Below, piece by piece: positions 33,662 to 41,566 of a stretch of DNA of 50,167 bases; within the stretch, counting starts at the first letter, position 1, and every line of letters starts with the position of its first letter. A program made the translations under genes and the position numbers. The stretch spans positions 1 to 50,167 of the forward strand of contig SUSW01000010.1 in assembly GCA_015063235.1 (NCBI GenBank), in the 5' to 3' direction. The notes under the pieces were generated by a model, which saw only the letters and a program-made list of their open reading frames with translations, searched no databases and had not been told where the DNA came from. The DNA comes from Thermoplasmata archaeon (GTDB taxonomy: Archaea; Thermoplasmatota; Thermoplasmata; Methanomassiliicoccales; Methanomethylophilaceae).

Positions 33662-34894
33662 TCAATAATCGTTCCTGTTCATAATGATTCTTCTGATCGT
33701 ACGGTAGCGGAGCATGCATGCCTGGTAGTCCTTGAGGAGGAACTTGTAGTATGTCCCGTGATAGCTGATGCCGATACCGTTGCGAACGGACGCGAGACCC
33801 ATGTCGTCAAGAGGGAATCTCATTTCGGTGTTCTCGCCCTTCACGATTATCTCTTTGAATGTGATTTCCAAATGTACATCCTCGTCCAGAATCTCTGTTC
33901 TGTCACCATTCATCTTGACGAATTTTAGGTGATCATTGGAGGTTATGGCCTTGTCCGGATTCCTCTCCCAGTCCGGACGGCAGCTCTTCAGACATTCCTT
34001 CTGCCATACATCCCAGTCATAAAGGTTATCGAAGCGGAGATCGTTGCCTTCGAAGAGACCGTACTCGTTGACTGATACCCTGTATCCGCATTCTGTGCAG
34101 AATAGGTCGTGATGTTCGCTTTTGAGATGATACATGCCTTCGCATTTGGGGCATTTGTAGAGAATCTTCTCCATCCATTCAGCACGGTCCTTGCGGTCGT
34201 AGGGGATGTGATGCTCTTTTTGCCAGTCGTATACGTTTAGCCAGAGGTCTTTGGACAGTACGGCGTTCACCTCTTTCGGGGACATCTCAGCTAGCTCTTC
34301 CTTCGTGTGGATGGCTACCACCTTTCCGAACATCGGCCCTTTGGACTTGTGCTGGGTCCATTTGGGTTTGATGAAATATCCTCCCTCCATCCTGTAGGTG
34401 ATGACATCCACATTCATCTCTTTGATCAGGCTTCCGGTCCTGCCGCGAATCGGAGCGGTGGCGCCGTTAAAGGATTCTTCCCCTTCAGCCGCGAAATAGA
34501 CGTTAATTCCCTTGTCCAGGGTGGTCTTCACAGCATCGACGACCTTGTCCGCGTTCTCTCCCTTTCTACGGTAGATGCCGTTAGTGACGCAGTTGATGAT
34601 GATCTTCATCAGAGGCATCTTGATGAGCTCATCGCTCATGATGTACCTTCCATACTCGGGGATCCCTCTGATGGTGCCTATGAAATCGTAGTCGCTGGTG
34701 TGATTGAAAACCATGATGAAGGGGCGGCGCGGCATCTCTCCCCTGTATCTCTCGGTTCTGATATTCAGAATCTTTGAACCTATGGGGAGCAGGAAGCATC
34801 TCACCGGGACCCTCATAAAAAACCTGTACCACCAGGTGTGTCTCGGATTTCTGTTCCTGTCATCTGTCGAAGTTGTCATATCGCGCACGCTCAT
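33662..34894 (-). CDS. PlsC-like 1-acyl-glycerol-3-phosphate acyltransferase with zinc ribbon
   Basis: 410 residues. The acyltransferase (LPLAT) domain is present with the HX4D catalytic motif His65-TSDY-Asp70 (FNHTSDYD), followed by YRRKG and the later AAEGEESFNG block equivalent to EGTRS. A zinc ribbon (CPKC ... CTEC, about residues 237-260) and a beta-rich C-terminal domain follow; such an extension is not part of bacterial PlsC (about 240 residues). Archaeal membrane lipids are isoprenoid ethers, so an acyl-CoA/ACP acyltransferase homologue is unexpected. The true substrate may be different. A lipid kinase homologue is divergent from it. A TATA-like CAATATTATG lies near 34937-34946. Confidence 0.9.
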   Translation of the reverse strand: MSVRDMTTSTDDRNRNPRHTWWYRFFMRVPVRCFLLPIGSKILNIRTERYRGEMPRRPFIMVFNHTSDYDFIGTIRGIPEYGRYIMSDELIKMPLMKIIINCVTNGIYRRKGENADKVVDAVKTTLDKGINVYFAAEGEESFNGATAPIRGRTGSLIKEMNVDVITYRMEGGYFIKPKWTQHKSKGPMFGKVVAIHTKEELAEMSPKEVNAVLSKDLWLNVYDWQKEHHIPYDRKDRAEWMEKILYKCPKCEGMYHLKSEHHDLFCTECGYRVSVNEYGLFEGNDLRFDNLYDWDVWQKECLKSCRPDWERNPDKAITSNDHLKFVKMNGDRTEILDEDVHLEITFKEIIVKGENTEMRFPLDDMGLASVRNGIGISYHGTYYKFLLKDYQACMLRYRTIRRIIMNRNDY

Positions 34895-35029
34895 TTCTCT
34901 ATGGCGGTTTGTGATTGCCAGCAGGTAGTAACACTACATAATATTGACTCTCTTCGAAATCAATGGTGTACAATCTAACCAGCAGTTCGGATTAATTATT
35001 TGTTGATTCGATTATTGGCAAAAATAATT

Positions 35030-35046
35030 CGATATTCGTAATATCG
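35030..35046. promoter_or_regulatory. Inverted repeat upstream of the lipid-kinase gene
   Basis: CGATATT (35030-35036), CGT, AATATCG (35040-35046): seven perfect pairs about 20 nt upstream of the TATA-like TATTATATGACC (35065-35076). The gap between the divergent acyltransferase and kinase (34895-35095) holds this and a 5-bp palindrome GTAGT-AAC-ACTAC (34925-34937). They are candidate operators; no regulator gene is adjacent. Confidence 0.35.
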
Positions 35047-35095
35047 CCGTTTTTGACTATGACAGTTATTATATGACCGTTTCAATCCTCAAGCA

Positions 35096-35962
35096 ATGAT
35101 TGGCATAATCTTCAACCCCAAGGCAGGTAGCGGAAAGTTTGTTCCGAGGATGAAAGCATTCCTCGAGATGCTGGATGCCAAAGGTGTAGAATACGATTAT
35201 CGCGAAACGCAGAAAGCCGGAGATACCATAGAATTCGCAATCGACATGGCCGACAAATGCAGTACAATTATTCCAGCCGGAGGGGACGGAACCGTCTATG
35301 AGGTTATCAACCCCCTTGTCGACAGAGATGTAAGGATCGCCATCCTCCCGTACGGATCCGGAAACGACGCATTCGCATCCATATATGGATTCGATTACCC
35401 TGATGAGAAGGTCGTCGAGTCTGTGATCAGAGGCGAAGATGTCATGGTTGACTGCGCCAAGGTCAACGATAAGTACACATTCGTGATACTGGCCGGACTG
35501 GGATTCGCAGCCGATCTGCTCGTAAGGTTCAAGGAGAAGGGCGGTTCTTATGCTAAAGCCATACCTGGCCTTATGATTCACTGTACCAGGAAGGATTACA
35601 AGCTCATCATCAACGGTGAAGAAAAGTCCTATCACACCGAGTTTATGTCTGCATTCAATTCCGGATTCGCCGGCGGAGGGATAAAGGTCACAGACAAGTC
35701 ATCCATCTATGATGGGGAGATGGAGATGGTCATTCTCAAAAAGAGCGGCAGAATCAGAAGACTGCTCAACTTTCTAGCGCTGTCAAGGAAGAAGCTCGAG
35801 GAACAGCCCAATGTGGACATCATCAAATTCAAGGAGTGTACCGTGATTCCTCAGGGTGAGCCTCTGGTCATTAATATGGACGGGGAACTCATCAGAGAGG
35901 ATGAGATGAACATCAAGGTTCTGCCGGGGCATCTCAGATTCGCCGCACCGGTCAAAGACTGA
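35096..35962 (+). CDS. Diacylglycerol/lipid kinase family protein (DgkB/YegS type)
   Basis: 288 residues. Starts at IIFNPKAGSGK, then the nucleotide-binding GGDGT (about 62-66) in IPAGGDGTVYE, ILPYGSGNDAF, and a C-terminal beta domain ending in the INMDGEL segment. These define the DAGK catalytic family (diacylglycerol kinase, YegS, sphingosine kinase fold), which phosphorylates lipid alcohols with ATP. A TATA-like TATTATATGACC about 25 nt upstream of the ATG indicates a leaderless transcript. The divergent acyltransferase neighbour suggests a shared lipid-related role. Confidence 0.93.
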   Translation: MIGIIFNPKAGSGKFVPRMKAFLEMLDAKGVEYDYRETQKAGDTIEFAIDMADKCSTIIPAGGDGTVYEVINPLVDRDVRIAILPYGSGNDAFASIYGFDYPDEKVVESVIRGEDVMVDCAKVNDKYTFVILAGLGFAADLLVRFKEKGGSYAKAIPGLMIHCTRKDYKLIINGEEKSYHTEFMSAFNSGFAGGGIKVTDKSSIYDGEMEMVILKKSGRIRRLLNFLALSRKKLEEQPNVDIIKFKECTVIPQGEPLVINMDGELIREDEMNIKVLPGHLRFAAPVKD

Positions 35963-36742
35963 TCAAATCAATTCAAGACCTGCCTTTTGGCAGGCATCCT
36001 TTATTTTTCTTTCAGCGGAAGGCGATGGGCGGATATCCATCCTCTTCAGTCTGTCCATGTCTGTATCCTTGTATTTCAGCGGGTCTATGAACACTTTCTT
36101 CACACCGGTTGAGGCTATAGCTTCCGCAAGCTCAGTCTCAAGACCCTCTAGCTTGTTGGTGACTGGTGCGATGAAGACGCAGGTTGCTATCCCGCAGTCC
36201 GTAAGCTTCTTCAGAGCCCTGAGGCGTTCCTCGGTGACCGGAGCTCCGGGCTCGGTCATCCTGCATATCCTGGGGTCGGGGTTGGTAATGGTGAACGCTA
36301 CGGTGGAATCCATCTGTGCCAGTATGTCGGCATCCCTCAGGATCAGAGGGGACTTGGTTATTATGAAGACGCTCCTCTTCTTGTTCCTGATCAGTTCCAG
36401 ACACAATCTGGAAAGCAGGAATCTTCCTTCTGCTGCCTGATAGGCGTCAGTCACAGTCCCGAGGCCTATCATGCCTTCCGTGTGATCTATCTCCTTCGAA
36501 AGGCGTTCCACGATATTGGTCTTGACACGGACAACCCTCCAGTTTGAATGCTCCATATGGAGATGTCCCGGAGCGAAGCAGTATACACATCCGTGCTCGC
36601 AACCGCTGTATGGATTGAGGCTGTATCTCACAGGAGGGATGGAAGAAGGGTGGAGGGCCTTGGAGCAGGTCACAAGCTCATAAGGTCCGTCCCAGTCTGT
36701 AGACTCTACATCGAAGTCGAGTAATGTCGGGATGCGGGCCAT
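35963..36742 (-). CDS. SPL-family radical SAM protein
   Basis: 259 residues with the radical SAM cluster Cys48-x3-Cys52-x2-Cys55 in YSGCEHGCVYC, preceded by NPYSGC, the signature of the archaeal/bacterial spore-photoproduct-lyase-like subgroup. Downstream: VGLGTVTDAYQAAE and ITKSPLILRD match the subfamily. It is usually annotated as a DNA-repair lyase homologue, but the activity of non-Firmicutes members is not established. Its stop codon abuts the lipid kinase stop (35962/35963) with no intergenic base. A TATA-like CTTTTATCAG (about 36765-36774) supports ATG 36742. Confidence 0.92.
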   Translation of the reverse strand: MARIPTLLDFDVESTDWDGPYELVTCSKALHPSSIPPVRYSLNPYSGCEHGCVYCFAPGHLHMEHSNWRVVRVKTNIVERLSKEIDHTEGMIGLGTVTDAYQAAEGRFLLSRLCLELIRNKKRSVFIITKSPLILRDADILAQMDSTVAFTITNPDPRICRMTEPGAPVTEERLRALKKLTDCGIATCVFIAPVTNKLEGLETELAEAIASTGVKKVFIDPLKYKDTDMDRLKRMDIRPSPSAERKIKDACQKAGLELI

Positions 36743-36855
36743 ATTCCGAGATATGCGGATTTCTGATAAAAGACATGTCCGGTATCATTTTCGATTTTCG
36801 AATATCATAAGACAAAAGAGCAAGGGGTTAATATCCTAGACTCATAATTCACGGC

Positions 36856-37101
36856 ATGAAGATCAAGCACCATCAGATCGTCGATCTGACGATTGTGACG
36901 CTGTTCTCGATGGCCGCTCTCCAGTCGGTACTGTTCCACAACGGTGTCCTGAAGAGGCTGAGCATGGTGTCGGTGTATGTGATGTTGGCCAGTATAATAT
37001 TCGGAATAATCCTGGCAGTATACATCCATTTCACCAAGGATCAGATATTCGACCCGTTGAGTTCCGAGCTTGATTCGGATCCCGATGATATCGAGGGCTG
37101 A
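36856..37101 (+). CDS. Small two-helix membrane protein
   Basis: 81 residues with two hydrophobic helices (about 8-28 and 36-58) and an acidic C-terminus ending SDPDDIEG. A GTTAATATCC TATA-like element near 36828-36837 lies about 27 nt upstream, consistent with leaderless expression. It ends five nt before the convergent glycosyltransferase stop. Family not recognised; no functional motif. Confidence 0.7.
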   Translation: MKIKHHQIVDLTIVTLFSMAALQSVLFHNGVLKRLSMVSVYVMLASIIFGIILAVYIHFTKDQIFDPLSSELDSDPDDIEG

Positions 37102-37106
37102 TAGGG

Positions 37107-38297
37107 TCAGACTTTCTTTATGGTCTCGAAGGTGCTGAAGTCCGGAGGTCTTAGCAGGGCGTAGATCGATGTCAGTCCGTCATAGAATCCTACAGGTATC
37201 GTCAGAATGAACATCATCAGCGATATGGGCAGTGAATGCATGTACGTGGCCCCGAACTGATAGTATGAGTAGAAGCAGAGCAGGTTGATTATCGCTATAA
37301 GGTGCGTCATTTCGCTGAGACCGCCTGCGAAGAATATCATGAACGGGAATAGGATCAGCGAGAAGAATCCGAGGAATCCGTTGAGATACATGTACATGTA
37401 GAAGATCCAGGTCTTGGAATCCAGTCTTCTTACCACTCCGCGGTTGTTCATCAGGGACCAGAACCATCTGCGTCTCTGCTTGAAGTAATCGGTCACGGAC
37501 GTGGGAGGTGCGATGTATATGTGGCCGTCGGGTATCTCGCTGAATCTGTATCTCTTGGAAATGTTCAGACCCATTATCAGATCCTCTGCGCCGTATGTAG
37601 CATAATCCCAGCCGATGTCGTATTCGACGTCAGCACGTACCACCAATCCCTCGCCGTGCACGAACTGGGGGCGGTTCTTCTCGTTGCACCTCTTGCACCA
37701 CGCTTCGCAGTTTGCGATCCTTATGATATCGGACAGCGAAGAGAACAGATGCCTCCCCCATGCGCGGAGACGTATGCATCCCTGGGCCCCGCCGGTATTA
37801 AGATAGTATTTGACATACTCGAGATACGGTTTGTCGACTATGCTGTCGTCGTCCAGATGGACTATGTACGTTTCCTCTCCGTAGCCCATCTCGTGCATGG
37901 CCTGTATGCCGTAGTGCATGGCGCGCATCTTGCAGATGGATCCGTTCGGCGTCTTGTAATCCGAAGGAACGGTTATCTCCCTGCAGCTGTAAGTGAAAGT
38001 ATCCCTTTCTTCTTTGACAACGAAGATCTCTGAAGCGACGTCGTATTTCCGGATCTTCTTGATTATTTTCTCAACGACATCCGTTGCCATCCCGTTGGTC
38101 GTTATGGCGACGATCACGTTGTTCGGTACCTCCAGCCTCATCTTCCTTTCCTTGATCTTCTCGTCGGACATATACAGGCAGTAATCCATCAGGAACAGCT
38201 GATAGACCGCGTACGGAAGATAGGTGAGAAGTATGACTAGAAGGACTATCTCCATAGGATCGCATGTGCTGAAATCGGGGAAGAAACCCGCAATCAC
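37107..38297 (-). CDS. Membrane glycosyltransferase family 2 protein, egghead-like
   Basis: 396 residues. A cytosolic GT-A domain sits between an N-terminal helix and two to four C-terminal helices. Motifs: IVHLDDDSIVD (metal/UDP-binding DxD-type) and DYFKQRRRWFWSLMN (the QRRRW of processive family-2 enzymes), with GAEDLIMGL as the ED acceptor motif. The set and the membrane topology are closest to the egghead beta-1,4-mannosyltransferase group and archaeal/bacterial relatives. It probably adds hexoses to a lipid or surface polymer. Start: GTG at 38297 fits a TATA-like AAGTATTAAACC (about 38317-38328); ATG at 38255 (MEIVLLV) is an alternative. Confidence 0.88.
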   Translation of the reverse strand: MIAGFFPDFSTCDPMEIVLLVILLTYLPYAVYQLFLMDYCLYMSDEKIKERKMRLEVPNNVIVAITTNGMATDVVEKIIKKIRKYDVASEIFVVKEERDTFTYSCREITVPSDYKTPNGSICKMRAMHYGIQAMHEMGYGEETYIVHLDDDSIVDKPYLEYVKYYLNTGGAQGCIRLRAWGRHLFSSLSDIIRIANCEAWCKRCNEKNRPQFVHGEGLVVRADVEYDIGWDYATYGAEDLIMGLNISKRYRFSEIPDGHIYIAPPTSVTDYFKQRRRWFWSLMNNRGVVRRLDSKTWIFYMYMYLNGFLGFFSLILFPFMIFFAGGLSEMTHLIAIINLLCFYSYYQFGATYMHSLPISLMMFILTIPVGFYDGLTSIYALLRPPDFSTFETIKKV

Positions 38298-38332
38298 GTA
38301 CTTAGGTAGTTAGTATTGCGGTTTAATACTTA

Positions 38333-40855
38333 TCAGCGAATACTTCGGTGCTTCAGATATTTCCCGGTGACGCTCTGCTGACATCCCATAATTTCTTCCG
38401 GGGTCCCGGCTTTGACTATGGTGCCGCCCTCGTCCCCGCCGCCGGGGCCCATGTCCACTATGAAGTCGGCGTTCCTGATGACGTCGAGATCATGCTCGAT
38501 CACGATCAGCGTAGCGCCCATATCGATCAGATTTTGGAACACTCCCATGAGGGTCTTGACGTCAAGCGGGTGGAGGCCTATGGTGGGCTCATCGAAAACG
38601 AAGAGCGTATCGCTCTGCTCACGGCCCATCTCGCTGGCAAGTTTCAGGCGCTGTGCCTCTCCACCGGAGAGTCCGGGGGTGTCTTCCCCCAACGTGAGAT
38701 ATCCGAGCCCTACGTCGTGCAGGAGCTGAAGCCTGTTCTTCACGAGTCTGAGGTCGCTGCAAGCTTCCAGGGCCTCATCGACGCTCAGTTCCATCAGTTC
38801 CGGCAGGGATTGCTTCACTCCGTCCTCCCTGACCCTTGTTATCCTGAAGGCGTCGGGGGCGTAGCGAGAGCCTCTGCAATCGGGACAGGGAATGTCCACA
38901 TCGGGCAGGAACTGCACATCCAGACTAATGGAGCCAGTACCGTCGCATGTGGGGCATCTGAGGGAGCCGGTGTTGTATGAAAGGTCGCCTGCCTTGACAC
39001 CCATCTCCTTCGCCGCCTCTGTCTTCGAGAAGACCTTGCGGAGCTCGTCATGGACGTTGGCGTATGTAGCTACAGTGGAGCGTATGTTGATGCCGATCGG
39101 AGTGGCATCTATGAGTTTCACGGACCTTATGCCTTCAGCGGACACGGAGGTCACATGGGGAGGAAGAGGTCTGTCTGCCAGTGAGGCCTCTAAGGCCGGA
39201 ATCAGACTGTCGAGGATCATCGTTGTCTTACCGCTTCCGGAGACTCCGGTGACGGCGGTGAAGCGTCCTTTCGGAATGCGGACGTGCAGCGGTTTGACAG
39301 TGTGTATCTCGTTCGTCTCCATGGTTATCTCGCCCAGGGAGAACAATTCCTCCTGGGATGACTTCGGGCGGAGGGTGACGGGATTCCCGGCAAGGAACGG
39401 TCCGATTATGGATTTCTTATCGGATTCAAGATCCTCAACGGTACCTTCGGTTATCACAGTCCCGCCTTTCTGACCCGCTTTCGGACCCAGCTCTATGATC
39501 CAATCGGATCTTCTGAGCACCTGAGTGTCATGGTCCACGAGAACTATCGAATTGCCGTCTCTTACCAGATCGTCCATGACGCCTATGAGCCCTTCTATGT
39601 TGGAGGGATGGAGTCCGATCGAAGGCTCATCAAGAACGTAGAGCACACCTGTGGTGCGATTGCGGACCGATCTTGCGAGCTGTGTACGCTGCCTCTCGCC
39701 CGTGGACAGTGTCGAGGTCGGGCGGTCGAGTGTAAGATACCCCAATCCCAGATCCATTAGACGGCGGGATGTGTCATGAAAGCTCTCGCATATGCTGTCA
39801 GCCATGCTCTTCATCTCTGCAGGCACGGATCCCGGAACTCCTTTGACCCACTCTTCGAGGTCTGTCAGGGTCATTTCGCATGCTTTATCCAATGAGATGC
39901 CTCTGAGCAGAGGTGCTCTGGCCTCCTCGGACAGTCTGGTGCCTTTGCAGCATGGACAGGGGCTCATCTTGAGGAACCTCTCTACCCTTTTCATCCCTTT
40001 CTCATCTTTGACCTTGGAAAGCGCGTTCTCAACCGTGTACACAGCACTGTAATATGTGAAGTCCATCTCGCCGGCGTTACCGGATTTCTCGTTGTAGTAG
40101 AGTAGATGCCTCTTTTCTGCAGGACCGTGCATAACGATCTCCCTTTCCTTCTCTGTCAGCTCCCTGAAAGGCACATCGGTGCGTACCCCCATATCTCTGG
40201 CCAAGTCCTTCATCAGCGACCACATGAGGGTCTGCCAAGGCGCTACCGCGCCCTCGTCTATCGTCTTGGATTCATCGGGTACCAGAGTGGATTCATCTAC
40301 TTCGTATGCTACGCCCGTCCCGTCGCAGTTGCGGCATGCCCCGGAACTGTTGAATGCAAGCTCCTCAGCGCTCGGAGGGGTGACTTTGGCACCGCAGATC
40401 GGGCAGAAGATATCTATCATGGCAGCGAAATCGATGCTAGGTTCCAGATAGTGTCCGTTCGGGCATCTGTGGTTAGCCAATCTCGAGAACATGAGCCTCA
40501 GGCTGTTGAGGAGCTCAGTGGATGTTCCGAAGGTGCTTCTGATCCCGGGGACGCCAGGTCTCTGGTGGAGGGCCAGAGCAGCGGGTACATAGCGAACATC
40601 GTCCACCTCTGCGCGGGCCGCTTGGGTCATGCGTCTGCGTGTGTAAGTGGATAATGCTTCGAGATACCGTCTAGAACCTTCGGAATACAGTATACCCAAT
40701 GCAAGGGTCGATTTTCCTGATCCGGACACCCCTGCAATGCCTACGACCTTGTTCAGCGGAACGTCCACATCGATGTTCTTCAGGTTGTGCATCCTGGCGC
40801 CGCGTATTTCGATATGATCTGGAAGTTCCAAACTATCTCCGTTGTGTATAAGCAT
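38333..40855 (-). CDS. UvrA-like ABC ATPase (short UvrA class)
   Basis: 840 residues, about 100 shorter than repair UvrA. Two ABC modules: Walker A GVSGSGKST (about residues 43-51) and GVSGSGKTT (second half), both signature regions (STGERQR, SGGEAQRLKLA), Cys-rich zinc modules (CPCCKGTR, CPTCDGTG) and ABC Walker B regions with DEPSIGLHP and DEPTIGLHP. The length fits the UvrA2/DrrC-like class, which lacks the UvrB-binding domain and is often linked to drug tolerance rather than excision repair. No uvrB or uvrC is in the window. ATG 40855 is used; it shares a promoter region with the divergent mntP (GATTTAAAACT, about 40905-40915). Confidence 0.92.
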   Translation of the reverse strand: MLIHNGDSLELPDHIEIRGARMHNLKNIDVDVPLNKVVGIAGVSGSGKSTLALGILYSEGSRRYLEALSTYTRRRMTQAARAEVDDVRYVPAALALHQRPGVPGIRSTFGTSTELLNSLRLMFSRLANHRCPNGHYLEPSIDFAAMIDIFCPICGAKVTPPSAEELAFNSSGACRNCDGTGVAYEVDESTLVPDESKTIDEGAVAPWQTLMWSLMKDLARDMGVRTDVPFRELTEKEREIVMHGPAEKRHLLYYNEKSGNAGEMDFTYYSAVYTVENALSKVKDEKGMKRVERFLKMSPCPCCKGTRLSEEARAPLLRGISLDKACEMTLTDLEEWVKGVPGSVPAEMKSMADSICESFHDTSRRLMDLGLGYLTLDRPTSTLSTGERQRTQLARSVRNRTTGVLYVLDEPSIGLHPSNIEGLIGVMDDLVRDGNSIVLVDHDTQVLRRSDWIIELGPKAGQKGGTVITEGTVEDLESDKKSIIGPFLAGNPVTLRPKSSQEELFSLGEITMETNEIHTVKPLHVRIPKGRFTAVTGVSGSGKTTMILDSLIPALEASLADRPLPPHVTSVSAEGIRSVKLIDATPIGINIRSTVATYANVHDELRKVFSKTEAAKEMGVKAGDLSYNTGSLRCPTCDGTGSISLDVQFLPDVDIPCPDCRGSRYAPDAFRITRVREDGVKQSLPELMELSVDEALEACSDLRLVKNRLQLLHDVGLGYLTLGEDTPGLSGGEAQRLKLASEMGREQSDTLFVFDEPTIGLHPLDVKTLMGVFQNLIDMGATLIVIEHDLDVIRNADFIVDMGPGGGDEGGTIVKAGTPEEIMGCQQSVTGKYLKHRSIR

Positions 40856-40967
40856 GCTTTCGTATATTAGACCATCAATGAGAGACGGAGTCTCTATCGT
40901 TAATAGTTTTAAATCGGTATTTGAAATTGCATATCATCGAGTACCGTCGATACGGAGTGAGATTTCA

Positions 40968-41528
40968 ATGATAACCGTCGCGTCCCTGTTGATATTCATA
41001 GGCATGTCGGTGGACTCCTTCGTCATATCTCTCGGTAAAGGTCTGGCCACAAAGGAGATGACCTGGAAGAAAGCCACCATCGTGGGGCTGTGGTTCGGGA
41101 TATTCCATGGCCTGATGCCTTTGGTGGGATTCCTTATCGGAGCTTCCGTTTCCGATCTGATTGTCAAGTATAACCGCTGGGTGCTGTTCGGTATCTTCCT
41201 GCTCCTGGGCGGGATGATGATAAAGGATGCTTTCTTCGACGAGGAAGAGGGCCCTCATACCATAAGCGGAGACATCGGTGTCAAATCCATGCTGCCGCTG
41301 GCAATCGCGGTAAGTCTGGATGCACTGATCGTGGGCGTTACATTCTCCACAGGTACAATCAGCCTTGTCGAAGGGGATCTGGCATTGGCAGTGGCTAACT
41401 TCGTCGCCGGTTTCTTGGGAATGTACATCGGCTATAATTTCGGAACGAAGTTCGGAAAGATAGCGGTCGTAGTCGGAGGCGTGCTCCTCATAATCAATGC
41501 ATTCCTAGCACTGTTCGATGTGGTATGA
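40968..41528 (+). CDS. mntP: MntP-family manganese efflux pump
   Basis: 186 residues, six helices. MntP signatures: GMSVDSFVISLGKGL in TM1 and AVSLDALIVGVTFS in TM4, the two pseudo-symmetric Asp-containing motifs that bind Mn2+. It exports manganese to protect against toxicity. ATG 40968 is selected because GGAGTGAG precedes it and the family starts there; the frame is open to 40842 without homology. I looked for a yybP-ykoY-type manganese riboswitch upstream and do not see one. An IR (AGAGAC-GGA-GTCTCT, 40881-40895) lies between it and uvrA. Confidence 0.92.
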   Translation: MITVASLLIFIGMSVDSFVISLGKGLATKEMTWKKATIVGLWFGIFHGLMPLVGFLIGASVSDLIVKYNRWVLFGIFLLLGGMMIKDAFFDEEEGPHTISGDIGVKSMLPLAIAVSLDALIVGVTFSTGTISLVEGDLALAVANFVAGFLGMYIGYNFGTKFGKIAVVVGGVLLIINAFLALFDVV

Positions 41529-41536
41529 TAAAAAAG

Positions 41537-41556
41537 GGCGGCGTGAATCCGCCGCC
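41537..41556. terminator. Hairpin between convergent mntP and ABC/Sel1 genes
   Basis: GGCGGC (41537-41542) and GCCGCC (41551-41556), loop of eight nt, lie between mntP stop (41528) and the convergent ABC gene stop (41567). Confidence 0.55.
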
Positions 41557-41566
41557 GGGGGTTTGA

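Noticed and set aside
40856-40967. Manganese (yybP-ykoY) riboswitch upstream of mntP
   Set aside because: The leader is too short and lacks the conserved loops. Only an ordinary TATA element and a short inverted repeat are present.
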